From contig OY855914.1 in the NCBI GenBank assembly GCA_963693305.1, positions 17,174,899-17,238,898 of the forward strand: 64,000 bases of DNA. The letters run 5' to 3'. The translations under genes and the position numbers were made by a program. Below, piece after piece: positions 25,301-35,990 of this stretch (position 1 is its first letter; each line of letters begins with the position of its first letter). The notes below the pieces were generated by a model. It was given only the letters and a program-made list of their open reading frames with translations, did not search any database and was not told the DNA's origin. The stretch comes from Meandrina meandrites (lineage: Eukaryota; Cnidaria; Anthozoa; Scleractinia; Meandrinidae).

Positions 25301-27313
25301 ATTTAAAACAAGCACAGATGTCTTGTCAACTTTGAAAAATGTTTTGTTTCGAAGTAAAAAAATGGATCCCACTACATACCTTTGAAGGGTTGCAGTTCCT
25401 TCAGGTTCGTCCGGATATAGCCAGTCTGCTTTTAGGCTAATTTCTTCGGCGTGTTTCTTTCTGCATGTTGTGCAGATGGCTAGTAACAAAAGATCGGTGT
25501 TATTGCGTCCTGGAAAATTGTCTATGCATAACGCAAGACCTTCGCTTGCCCTCCAGCAACATTTTCCATAGAAATCGTATTAATTTTTCAAAAATTTAAA
25601 CAGTCATAAAATCTGATTCTTTAATGCCAGGAGCGTCAAACTTGGCCATATTGCTATTTTTGCTTTTGCCAAATTGCTTTTTCCATTTCTGGCATTATAG
25701 TTCATAATATATATATATATATATTTTAGTAAACATTTGGTCATGTGACCCCAACTGCAAAGGGCTTATTTCTGTGTCGTACATGATTTTACTCCACATT
25801 CTCCCGCTCCCTTCCAAAACGAAAAAGGAAGAAAAACCCAAAAAAACAACAGGAATCTGAAACGCACAGATAAGTGCCACTTTCCCGGTAGTCCGGCGGC
25901 TTAGCTCGAAATTTTAGGTGAATTGATCACTTTTTGATACAAGTATGAAATTTGGCAAAAGCAAAGTGGTCACCAACAGAAGTTTTTTCAGATATGGTGC
26001 CAAGCCGAAAAAACGTCAGTTTCCATGGAAACCGTAATTTATTTAAAAAAAGTGTTTGTTTGTCCGGTTTATTGACAAATACTATTATATCAGGTAGTGG
26101 TACCAAGGCACACGTACAAAATTTAGAATGAAAAGCTGCAATTTAGACTGTTCACAGCCCTCTATATTTTCGTATTTTTCTTCTATTAGCGAATGGCGTA
26201 CGCGGGGATCGGGGAATGAATCGCGAGAGACCTGGACGCTAGCACAAAACGAAAGACGCGACGGGGCAGAGGGCGGGGAACGAAAAATCTTTTTCCATGC
26301 AATAATTTCCTAGTAAATTAATGGTAAAAACGTAACAATTGTCATAATTGTAAGCCTAATTCAAAGCATTCATATAAACGTGCTATGAGAGGTGTATAAA
26401 AGCGCAAAAAGAAGTAGTTCGTGGGGGGGGGGGGGGGTCTCTTGGCCGAAAATTTTATTTCCTGCTTACAAGCTTAAATTAGGAAATTGGCGTTGGCACT
26501 ATATCGAGAATTGATTAGTACTTTCTGCAAAGTTTGGTGCTTGTGTCAAAAATCGTACAATTCAGGAGCTACGCCGCCGGACTACGGGGCTAGTGTTAAG
26601 CAACTATGTACAAAGGACAGTGGATAGGATTCTTTATTGTGATCTTCATCTTTATTTTAATCGCTTGTTCCTCATGATCAGAACAAAATAGTTCCAGTAA
26701 TGTTATTTAGACACAGTAAAAAACGTTAGGCCAAACAAACTATATTAATCTATGTAAATTACTTGAATATGCATGCTAATAAAATTTTATCTTCCATTTG
26801 GGCAGGGTGTCTTGTGACCAAGCATTTTATGTCTGTTTTTAATAGCCTACAATGTAAACAATGATAACACTTACGCGAACCAACGGGTGTAGCGTCTCCA
26901 AAGAGGTTTTTGATTTCCCTGGCTAGCTTGAAATTAATAACATGTGTTCCTGTCACCGCTGTTTTCTTTCCATGATGTCTTGGATACTGGCAGGTCTTCG
27001 GGGCTTGCCAGTACTTTCCTAGAGTAAAACGATCAGCTGGACAAATCATCATATTCTTAATCTGTTCTTCTGTGAGCTCTGAAAGACCTGCTCTTGCCAG
27101 TATTAAATCCCTTTCACATGTATTTTCCCTTGTCAGGTGGTGATTTGCTAGATGCGAACTAATATCGCCGTCACAGTTATTTAGGGCTACACATTCCGTA
27201 TATCCTCGACTACTTCCGCACTTGCCACCTATAACTGACGAGAAGGAACAAACTCCTGCCATTCCACAGAACAAAACAACGAGAATCGCAAAGAGTAGAA
27301 CTATCCTTGGCAT
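22333..27313 (-). CDS. RNase H-like transposase, three exons, 1175 aa
   Basis: Exons on the minus strand are 27313-26875, 25509-25380 and 25291-22333. Donors are GTAAGT and GTATGT; acceptors follow TTTTCCAG and TTCTCACAG. The joined length is 3528 nt, an exact multiple of three, with phase kept at both junctions. Exon 1 encodes a hydrophobic N-terminus resembling a signal peptide and a Cys/His-rich domain. Exon 3 carries an RNase H-like core with candidate acidic residues near D656 (IMDW), D741 (RSDEAGCYH) and E773/D782 (FSEPQYGKDVCDR), a C2H2 finger (about 916-940) and a SAP-like helical C-terminus (about 1126-1171). It should cut and join the ends of its own 8.16 kb element. The hydrophobic start is odd for a nuclear enzyme; an internal TTCTGTGGAATGGCAG could be an acceptor that removes it. 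Exact superfamily unknown. Confidence 0.75.
25706..25725. repeat. (AT)n microsatellite
   Basis: Twenty bases of alternating A and T inside the transposon, upstream of exon 2 of the transposase. A G15 run lies in the same non-coding stretch at 26423-26437. Confidence 0.9.
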
Positions 27314-27786
27314 AATGTCATAATGTAAACAGATTCGTTGTCAACTATCACAAATTTGCATAAGTTACATGTAATTAAGCACAAGGGCAACACCAAAAAA
27401 ATATATATAAAATTAAAAATGAAATATAAAAGACATACAGAGCTTGTAGGCTATTCAAAACTAAAAAAACAATAGTAAAACAAGTTATTTCTTTCCAGGA
27501 GGCAGCATTTTGCATTACGATTTTTCGCATACGATGAAACTAACCTTCTAAAAATAACTTTGAGTTTGACATTCCGGCGTGTTAGCCGACTGAAATCTAC
27601 ATTCTCTGAAGAGATATTCGCTACAGCCAAAATATGTATTCGCGGTACATAATTTTTATAGGCACTAACTACTATGACTAAAGAGTCTAGTTATTGAATA
27701 TGTTAAATTCTAAAGAGTTTCTTTAAAGTTCATTCCCTATGACAAATTGGAGGGGAATTTCTCTCGAAGGACCGCCAAAAAATTGA

Positions 27787-28952
27787 ATGCATAAATTGAA
27801 TTCAGCGAAGACAACAATGGGAAAGAAAGCTGGTAAGACATAAAGGCTTTTTTCAAACACTTGAAACCAGTAACGGAAAAGGTACAAATCTGGTAGTCCT
27901 CATTTCGCTCTTCCAACTAAAGCAACGGGATAAAATATTATAGGAGCGCGAATGTCCGTGATATGCCTAAAATAATTTTGACATTCCAGCGTGTTATCTA
28001 AAATCAACATTTTCTCAAAAGATTTTAGCTACAGCCGTGGTACATTGGGGTTAATAAGTTTTTCTACGCGCTTTATACGTTATTTAAGTTTCTATATATT
28101 AGATAAATTAAATTCTAAAGGTCAAAGGCTTTCTTTCATAGTTCAGTCGCTTACATAACCGAATCTCGGAAACAGCTTTTACACAGCGTTTAGGAGGAAA
28201 TTAGGACACCTTACATCGCAGGCGCTCATTTAACCTTCGTAATTCCTAACTTTGGGGCAATATTTGATGGTTTTAAGTAAACCAGTGCCTTATCTAGAGC
28301 ACAGAGTTAGTCTTGAGAATATTTGCTCTCTTGAATAATTATTTTATGCGGAAAAGTTAGAAACTATGATAGTGCAAAATTGTGTCACGCAACATTATGA
28401 CTATTGAATATAGGCCATGTTCATCGAACTCCTGTAGCTCGAAAAGCTTAGTGCCCAAAAATGTTTTTCCTGTTATTGGTACACTAACCCTAGTACTGAA
28501 CATGGGTAGTAGTTTGGGCTCCAGATCACGTTATACTTTTGAGAAATACTTCTTTAACCAACAGCATGTTTGCCTAAATTTTGCGAGGGCTCTTTGTGGG
28601 GTATTTTCAAAAAATCATAATTATTTTTTATTAAGTCGGATTTCAAATATTTTGCCGTGCATTTATAGACAAGACATGAAATATAGTAATTGCGAAGTTT
28701 TATTTTATTTGAGTAAAAGCGAAATTTTTTAGCGCCTTCAGCGCAATGCCTTAATTTGACTAGAAACCGGACGATTTTTGAGGTTTTGGACCGTCCTCAA
28801 AAATCGTCGACAAAAATATTACAAAATAGCACTAGAAGCGAAAATATTGCAATTTTTGTTTATCATATGGATCAATTATCTTGCCCAGAAAATTTGAAGG
28901 AATTCTATTTTGGGCCGAAAATCGAGTGGTCGGATCTTACGCGGACGCCCTC
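27787..28952. repeat. Right TIR of the TTAA transposon
   Basis: Inverted copy of the left arm. A shorter related block (about 27560-27750) precedes it, with diverged versions of the CATTCCRGCGTGTTA and CTACAGCC landmarks found at 27.98-28.1 kb. The subterminal region has therefore been duplicated once more on this side. Confidence 0.8.
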
Positions 28953-28956
28953 TTAA

Positions 28957-30567
28957 ATTTTGTGACGTAATAGTTTTATTTCACGGCTTTGCGATCAAAG
29001 AGACGATCGTCGTTTAAAGAGCGAATAATGTAACGTTTGAGAGTTTGAGTCAGTCTAAGTAAATCTGAAAGAATCTAAGCTTTTTTTTAAACATGGTTAT
29101 ATTTTTTACTACATTGTAATCTAGTTTCAAACATTAATAATTATCAAAGCAATGAGTAAAATTGTAAGCATTGTACGATATAGGAGGTTTTCAAACACTG
29201 GATGGCGTATAAAAATCATCAGTCTGCTTAGCTTGGTATAGAACAATTAGTGTTGTTATATACCCCAATCTAAATGCAGTTTTTTTGGATTTGCACGTAA
29301 TTCTTATCAGGACGTGTGCGGCTTGCAACCCGGATCGGTATGCAGCGCGAAGGTATCCTAGGATGTGGCCAAAAGCTGAGATTGAATTCACTGTTTCTAT
29401 TCTGTACTCGAGAGTCACACAAAACGCAAAAATAAATTTGTACAGAAAAATTTAACTTGCATGAAAGGGTATTGCTCAATGCAAATTCGAAACTGCAAAG
29501 CATCACGCAGGGTAAAACTTTCAATGAATAAATTCGCGTTGTTTTCAGCTGAAGGAAAATTCAGTGTTGAAATAAATATTAAGCGTTTACACACTGTCCC
29601 CGCGGACACTGTGAGTTTTGTTTGTATTAGCTGTTTTTTTGGTCCATATTTATTTAGCCGGTACATGTTATTTAGGGCTCGAAATTAACGGTTGTAAACC
29701 CAACATAAATACAACATTTGAAGCTTAATTTTATACGCGTCAAAAAGCACGTGCACGTGCATGAAGCAAATTATTTGACGAGGATATTGAACTAACGAAC
29801 TCAAATTCTAATGCTTGATCATGACCAGCCAAATCAACAAAGCAAAAGTGCTAATAATCATAACAAATACTCTATCTAGCTCTAAGTAGAAAAAGAAAGT
29901 GCATACCCAAAATGCATACCCAAAATGCATACCTCTAGCTTCCTTCGTTTAGCAAAAGCCGAACGGACAGTGGGGTCTTTGTGCTTCGGAAGAAATTCTT
30001 CCCCGTGATTTCTTTTCCGAACAACAAAAAAAATAGTCCGCGGCTCAGCATCCTCTTTGAGCGGCTTGAAATCAGAACCCAGAAACCTACGTATTGCCAG
30101 ATTTTCTCTGAATTAGTCTTCGGTAAAATGAACCGCACAAATGCGAGAGTTCTTTTCTGGCTGAAATTCTTGTCTTTTCATTTTCAAAAGCCATTGTTTC
30201 CTGAGCTTTGAATTTGCTGGAAACTTAAACGTACTTACTTTCGACTTCGAATAATTTAAGCAGTTTAGTGCTGCACAAAACACCATGATGTTCCATTCTT
30301 GTGAGCTTCATCACTAAAAGACTTTAAATTTCCCGCAATTTCACAGCGCACCAATACTGACGTCACAGTTTTATGTTCCGAAAATTTCCCGACAATTTTC
30401 CCGAGCGCTCTACGATTATAAAGGTTAAAACTAAGCATATTTCAACCTGAAATTTCTCTGTTTTGCAAAGTCCAATTCCTTTGAAACTTCGGAATATGTT
30501 TATTTGGTTCTTAATCAACAAAATTGGCCTAAAAAAAAGAAAATTCGAAATTTTGGTTCATTGACCT
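28957..30567. other. Remainder of the outer TTAA MITE; no gene
   Basis: This AT-rich stretch lies between the inner transposon and the right terminus of the outer element. It contains a repeated AAAATGCATACCC motif near 29905-29930 and CACGTGCACGTG near 29750. No open frame resembles a protein family. Confidence 0.45.
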
Positions 30568-30571
30568 TTAT

Positions 30572-30786
30572 TGTCACCACTTTAATATGTATATTTCGCT
30601 GTGATAGCTACATGTACTATTGTAATACCTACTTTTAGTCTCTAACGTCATTGTATTTTTTCTTCCCGTGGATGTTAATTATTTTTTAAGACTTTTCTTT
30701 TTTTCTGTTTTGATATTGTTTATGGTTGTAATTGTATGTTTATATTACTCTCAATAAAATGTCTTGTTAATTAAAGAAAAAAAAAA
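30572..30786 (+). repeat. LINE 3' UTR end with poly(A)
   Basis: The sequence resumes what looks like the LINE 3' UTR. It contains AATAAA at 30753-30758 and ends in an A-rich tail at 30774-30786. The tail marks the 3' end of the retrotransposed copy whose ORF2 remnant is at 20.1-20.47 kb. Confidence 0.45.
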
Positions 30787-33700
30787 GACATTTCTAAAGC
30801 GTCCTTTCCAAAGGGTCCAAAGGCGCTACTTACAGGTTCTGGAACCGGTCCGGTCCAAAACTGGAACTGAAAAACCGCAGGTCCTGTTTTGGATCCATTT
30901 GAATAGAGCCTATCCGGTCTGACTTTCGGACCGGATCCGTTTGGAACCATTTCCGTGTAAACAACGATGTAATGGCCCAGTATCTCGTTGCCAAGTTACG
31001 CAGTTTGCCACGCAAGTGCAATTTTACTTCTGGTTTTCTTGTATTTCGTGATTATGCCTGGCGTCAAAATTTGACGTTAGAGGAGAGGGAATCTTAGTTG
31101 CTAGCTACCTTCCTCCATATAACTGTGCCCGCAATATTGTATACAGCGACGGAAATGACGGGGCAAAAACGCACGTTTTTCCGTTTCCTTTTCTCTTTCT
31201 ATCTTCCCTTTTATTCCGCAGGACATTTCGTGTACCATCCTACATGCCGTTTCACTAGTCACTTCCCCGTTCACTTCGATTCCACCAAAAATAATTTTTT
31301 TTCTCTCCAGTTTTGTGTGGGGTTCTAAAACCAAATTCAAATTAAATACTATCAAGAATAAATAAAACTTAAAGAAATAACCAGCACTTGAATTACTGAA
31401 ACTGCTGGAACTAGTATTGCGATCGGTAGTAGACATTTTTTTTTTAACCGATCTGGTTGTTCTTTACTAAACTTTAGGTGGCTTATGTCCACCTTTATCA
31501 GAGCGAATAAAAGTTCGTTGGAACTCGCGCTACAAAACCGTGCGTTGCTGATCTCTTTGTTTTTAAAATTAAAGGGAACGTTTTGCATTTGTTGCATTTG
31601 CTTTGCATTTGTTGCGGGAGTCGCTGTCCAAAGTGGAGTGCCAGGATTCCAAGAAAAGCCTATTGTTGTAACTGCTAACACCGCGCTTAAGGATCTGGGC
31701 GTCGCTCGGGTGTTGTGTTCCATTGACTTGGCATGCTGGTTGATTGCTGACAAGCTGTTGCTCGCGCAGCCTGCATCATGTACGGCTCCGGGCGAGGACC
31801 ACGCGCGTTTGCTTTCCGCGATGTACGTAAAGGAGCAGTAGTCGGTCCTTATATAAATGTTCTTACAGGCGTGAACGCTGTCAGAATAGGGAATTTCTAG
31901 AGGACAAAAACCCACTCGATCTGATGCACCTCTTACGTACGGAAGGACTGTGAGCCCCAATGACCTTTCTTCCCAATGACCTTTCTTCTTCTTTCTTCTG
32001 TCTTCTGACCTTTTGTTATAACGAATTCATAGTTATATATTTAGAGATTATGTTTCAATTCTATTATTGTGACTGTTTTTAATATACAACCGACTGTGGC
32101 CTGGAAACAAGGGGCGCTCTCCGTTTGAACAAAAATTCCAGAAACTTCGTAACGCGAGCTAATGGTGCAGAAAGTTCCTGGGATAGTTTTTAGATTATCG
32201 GAAAACTGCTGAATTTCCAAAATGCGAACCATTGAACGGAAAATTTCAATGGAAATGGATAACGAAAGGAAATTTTCACTAAGAAATTCTTAAAATTTGT
32301 GTATACCTTGAGGTGTAGTCCTCTTTTTTCGGAAAATTTCGGAAACATTTTTCATTCCTGTGCATTCAGTCAAAAAATGCTATTGCATTCGCCACTAGAA
32401 ATTTTTGAAGTTCAGATTAGAATTTTTTATGAAATGGAAAGCGCCAAAGAATTCCAAGTTTTTTTTTTAACCTTTCTGCCGAAAAAATCAAAGTCTACTT
32501 TCATGTTTCTTTTTCTCTTTCTTTTTATTTTTCCTAGGCATATCCAGCTGTAAGTAAATGTTTTACTTTTAAACTTATCAAACTTGAACACAATATCGTT
32601 TTTTTTTCATAAATTACACTGTTATATTACTATGACAATTTTTATCAACTTTCGATTATTGAGGCTTGAAGATCTACAAAAAAAAAAGGAAGGAAAATTA
32701 TGATCGTACAGGTCATGCTGGAAATAAAGTATCGATTATTGACTGGCGCCGATCCATTGTAAGGGAGGTGCGGATTTTAACACGATGGGAACTTATAATT
32801 TATCAATTATTCCATGAGCGCGCGTTTGATATGAGATGGTAGATAGCCAACAATACGAGTAACAATGGCTTTCTGACCATCTATGGACATCGCGCGAATT
32901 TGTTCAATAATAACAGATGATATTCCCCAAGTGATATTCCCCAGTTTTGGAACTCTGCGATTTACCTTCGCACGTTTAGCTTTTATCCCGAGTAAATCGT
33001 ATAAGTGAATAAAACTAAACACTTTGAGCAGGCTAATAATATTTGAGCGCTGGCAGATTTTCTTTGAAAGGTCTCCCAAAATGCGGCCTTGTAAAAAAAA
33101 ATATATATATTTGATCCATTTGGCTTCAAAAATATGCACGGATATTTATCCTTGGACATCGAAGCTCACAGTTTTCCTCGAGCCGCTTCTCTGAACCGAT
33201 AATGCCCAATGACAAATATCCGTAAAAATTTTCGCGCTAAATGGAGGCTATTGTTTATATCAATATCAATATCACTCATATTCCACTCGAATCTAAGACT
33301 GAATCTCTTTCGCGGAGTAAACAGTGCGTTTACTCTGGCTAAGATTGTCCGGGCAGGAATGGAGAGTATTTTACTGTGGAATGCACGTGCATGCTAAATC
33401 TCATGCAAGGAGGTCACTTGCGGTGAGCAGAGCAAGTTGAGCTCGCCACACAATTTATCTTGGAACAAGCCAACGAGTACGTTACAGCCTGGCGACAGAA
33501 ATAAAGTATTAAATCTCTCCACTTTGGCGTTGTAGTAACAGGCAAATAGTTCGATAAAATTTTATGCCTATCCATAATCCAACGCTAAGATCAGCACTGC
33601 TAGGACTCCACTGCGTATAAATCGATTCTGCTCAGGGAATTTCAACCCGAACAATATTTATTGAATGGCGCCCACAATTCCGCGTTTACGCGTATAGGTG

Positions 33701-33830
33701 CCTTAGAAGACGTCGCTGAGCTAGGAACAAGGCATGTGCTTTTAAGTGATACTGCGAAGGTTGTTTTCTGCGTTAAAATTTTAACCTTGACGTCCACCCG
33801 CTTAGAACAAAAAAATTAGCTGAATATTAT
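30787..33830. other. No gene recognised
   Basis: Open frames of 118 and 202 codons overlap on opposite strands at 31.35-31.96 kb, but neither has an ATG in a good context or a family I recognise. The 110-codon minus frame at 32807-33139 is similarly unassigned. GGACCGGTCC-type low-complexity motifs lie at 30.83-30.96 kb and echo those at 20.03-20.08 kb. Confidence 0.4.
32538..32549 (+). other. Candidate 12-nt micro-exon
   Basis: A long pyrimidine tract (TTTTTCTCTTTCTTTTTATT) ends in CCTAG at 32533-32537. Twelve bases (GCATATCCAGCT) then precede GTAAGT at 32550-32555. Twelve bases would encode Ala-Tyr-Pro-Ala in phase. An alternative CAG at 32545-32547 would leave a 2-nt segment, so the acceptor choice is uncertain. 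Confidence 0.4.
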
Positions 33831-33838
33831 ACACTTAA

Positions 33839-33972
33839 TGTCTGGTCCTGAGGGAAACAGTTAGTTTTGTTTTCCCAAGAGTCGCGATGTTTCCCGAGAA
33901 GAAGTTGACGGCAACATCGACTGGAGACTCGAGGAAAAACAAAACTAACTAGCTTCCCGAGGGACAAGACAT
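33839..33972. repeat. Imperfect palindrome, ~134 bp
   Basis: The left arm (33839-33875) and right arm (33932-33972) pair through GTTAGTTTTGTTTTCC and GGAAAAACAAAACTAAC, with inner complementary segments around CGATGTTTCCCG. It could fold into a long hairpin. It has no coding capacity and looks like a foldback MITE. Confidence 0.55.
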
Positions 33973-34370
33973 AAAGTGCTTTGTTAAACATCCCAAGAAC
34001 GTACGAAAATGATTTGCGTTAACAACAGGACGCCTAAGCACGACTTTGTTTCTTCTATAAAACACTGCAAATGAACAAATACATCGTAAACTACGGACAA
34101 AAGAAAGCGAAGAACCAACTTACTTCCTAGGCATTTTCGAAATCCTTCTGCTCTAAAAGTTTTTTGACTTGGTTTTTCGAATAAAAAGTAGAAAGCGCCG
34201 GTTTTAGCCACAAACTGTTCCACTGTATTTCACAAACTTTCGAAGAACTAACTACAAATTTCCTGGAATCGCCGAGAAATAAGCTTCAAAATGTCACGCC
34301 ACTGGTCTTGGTCACGTTTTGACCACATGGTTTTTCCGGCCATTGATCACGCCCAGGTCAATGAATCCCA

Positions 34371-34414
34371 ATCGGGATACATTTGATAAAAATGTATCCC
34401 GATCGGGATACATT
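34371..34414. repeat. Triplet of ATCGGGATACATTT motifs
   Basis: The 14-base motif occurs at 34371-34384, inverted at 34389-34402 and direct again at 34401-34414. This makes two overlapping palindromes. It may mark a transposon end or a protein-binding site; nothing else identifies it. Confidence 0.45.
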
Positions 34415-34555
34415 TAAATTTATGCAAGGTCACGTGATCTCGAATCAGCCAATGAGAATCGTCTTAAGAGCAAGAGAAACTGCGGTGTTGTTGTTCATGA
34501 CTTCTTTGAAACCAAAGCAGACTGCAGAGTAAAAGATTAAAAACATGTTAAGCAG

Positions 34556-34630
34556 TATATCTGGCGTTCGACAAATACGGTGGGACGTTTAAAACACGAA
34601 GATAATACTCTGGCACGAACGCCAGATATA
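34556..34630. repeat. 15 bp perfect inverted repeat, 45 bp loop
   Basis: TATATCTGGCGTTCG (34556-34570) is matched by its exact complement at 34616-34630. It lies about 170 bp upstream of the first gene of the PolB element and is the only strong symmetry near that element's presumed left side. It is a candidate regulatory or terminal structure. Confidence 0.5.
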
Positions 34631-34795
34631 TTACTAGGGGAGCGGATTTTTTTTTATTCGACAACCATTTTTTCGACAACCATTTTTGGAGAAAGCAACA
34701 GGGGAGCGCTCGAACCGTAAGAACCGGATAACCGGAGGGGTTGTTCACCATTTAGATAGAAACGCCACCCCTGTTATATCGTTCGAATAGCGGCT

Positions 34796-35050
34796 ATGGT
34801 TCGTGGATCAAAAAACTGCAACTGTGGGTGGTTAATGTTTAATCGGAAAGAAAAGTGTGCAAAGAGGTGTGTCGGTGCTTTCTGTGGGAAACACAACTAT
34901 CAAATTAAGAAAGGAATGAAAATGCCTGCCCCGTGTGGCAGCCGTGGTGTTGGGGTTTTGTGTGATTACCGTCTTTGCATTTCATGCGGCGGAAGTCAGC
35001 TAAAACACCGGCTGATACGAAAACACAAAAAAAGCAAAGAAAAATTTTGA
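34796..35050 (+). CDS. Cys-rich small protein (84 aa) of the PolB element
   Basis: This 84-residue, strongly basic protein has paired cysteines (CNCGW, CAKRC, GAFCGKH, PAPCGS, CDYRLCISCG), consistent with one or two zinc-binding modules. It starts at the first ATG, 3 codons before the first Cys. It lies immediately upstream of the DNA polymerase pseudogene on the same strand and is probably part of that mobile element. I do not know its role; nucleic-acid binding is inferred from composition only. The ORF is intact although its neighbours are broken. Confidence 0.55.
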   Translation: MVRGSKNCNCGWLMFNRKEKCAKRCVGAFCGKHNYQIKKGMKMPAPCGSRGVGVLCDYRLCISCGGSQLKHRLIRKHKKSKEKF

Positions 35051-35211
35051 ACGTGTTTTGGTTGAGCTTAAGCTAAAGCAATTAGAGAATTGAACACCTT
35101 GCATTAAATCAAAAAAAGTTTTCTCAATTAGAGAATTAACACCTTGCATTATATTAAAGTTTTCTCAATAATTATTTAACGCTATTATTTATTATTCTAT
35201 TTAACGCAACA

Positions 35212-35723
35212 ATGTCTGCTGTCTACTTTGACTTTGAATCTTAGGCAAAACAACTTGCGGAAATCGAGCCAGAAGCGTTGCAGGCTTTATTGCAATTACT
35301 TACAGAAAACGTACCTGCTGTTCGAAAGATTGTTCAGAACGTGCTGAATGAAACAATTCCCCAAGAAACGAAGAAGCGTTTACATAAACCTTTACTTCCT
35401 AAACCTTTCCAACCAAGAGCTCCTCTCCGGCAAAAAAGGACGAGAAAAAGGCAAGAACTTCTGAAGGAGTCCGATCCCTTTCCTCCACAGAACATCCGAA
35501 CGGTGACAGACTACCAGATTGAGATTCTGGACCCGTACGATGTTGCAAGACATGAGGGTGAAGAAACAAAAGGGCGGCGTTATATTCGATGGCGCTTCAT
35601 TAAAGATTTCGATAAAACCCTCACACGAAACTTTATGGCAAAAATTCGAGAGAACGTCCACACAGCGTTTTACATCAGGCACGTTTACTCTTATCAGTTG
35701 CGCCACATTGAAGATTGAACGGT
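35212..35723 (+). pseudogene. PolB gene, 5' part (broken)
   Basis: From the ATG at 35212 the frame is closed by TAG at 35242-35244. It then stays open from 35245 to TGA at 35716-35718, where the capsid-bearing Polinton begins. The encoded sequence (basic central part, then KTLTRNFMAKIRENVHTAFY) is the N-terminal region that precedes the exonuclease and polymerase domains in this element's DNA polymerase. The terminal TGA lies partly in the target duplication: the right-hand copy keeps G where the left has A, so the stop probably arose after insertion. The rest of the gene resumes at 54377. Confidence 0.6.
35718..35723 (+). repeat. Left target-site duplication of the Polinton
   Basis: AACGGT, matched by GACGGT at 54377-54382. 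One mismatch in six; 5-6 bp duplications are expected for Polinton/retroviral-type integrases. The element proper starts AGTAGTAAAGG at 35724. Confidence 0.75.
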
Positions 35724-35753
35724 AGTAGTAAAGGGGGGCCCTTTGGTCTGTAA

Positions 35754-35836
35754 CCAATCAGAGAGCCGTATTTAGCCCACGTGACCGGTCTAGACCAATC
35801 AGAGGAGAGCGTGACGTCATTCGGTCGCCTAGCAAC
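35754..35836. promoter_or_regulatory. Terminal CCAAT / E-box / CRE / X-box cluster
   Basis: Within 83 bp of DNA starting 30 bp from the element end are CCAAT (35754-35758), CACGTG (35778-35783), CCAAT (35795-35799), TGACGTCA (35812-35819) and an RFX-type X-box GTCGCCTAGCAAC (35824-35836). The order X-box, CRE, CCAAT read on the minus strand resembles the RFX/CREB/NF-Y modules of animal promoters. The cluster is repeated at the other end (about 54264-54346). A role in transcription from the TIR is inference. Confidence 0.5.
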
Positions 35837-35990
35837 CAAGGGGATTGGAATGCGGAAGTGAGGTGACCGGAAACGGAAGTCACGTGAGCGGAAACGGAAA
35901 CGGAAACGAGACCTGAATTTCAAACATGATTTTGTTATTTATTCAAAAGAATAACATTACAACAGAAGGGTTTGGGTTAACAGCACTTGA

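Larger units (their letters stand above)
20792..28952. mobile_element. 8.16 kb TTAA-flanked DNA transposon with long TIRs
   Basis: TTAA at 20788-20791 and 28953-28956 flanks perfectly inverted ends starting GAGGGCGTCCGCGTAAGATC. The inverted arms run about 1.17 kb. The only gene is a spliced minus-strand transposase-like gene (27313 to 22333). TTAA duplication plus a single large RNase H-like protein fits the TTAA-target superfamilies (Kolobok, piggyBac). I lean to Kolobok-like but the protein does not show me a diagnostic THAP domain. The arms look nearly identical for most of their length, so the element is probably young. Confidence 0.8.
20575..30567. mobile_element. Outer TTAA-type MITE, split by a larger transposon
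   Basis: Inverted termini AGGTCAAATGAACCAAAATT (20575) and its near-complement ending at 30567 are flanked by TTAA (20571-20574) and TTAT (30568-30571). The LINE 3' UTR continues on the far side. Removing the inner 8.16 kb transposon leaves about 1.83 kb without coding capacity, so I read the outer element as a non-autonomous host for the inner one. The arms diverge after about 50 bp. Confidence 0.5.

Noticed and set aside
20634..28956. Identical 66- and 116-codon open frames at both ends of the TTAA transposon, as small genes
   Set aside because: They are mirror images produced by the TIRs, with no motif or promoter; identity reflects the repeat.
31352..31960. 202-codon minus-strand frame as a gene
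   Set aside because: No ATG in the expected place, an equally long opposing frame, and no recognisable family or domain.
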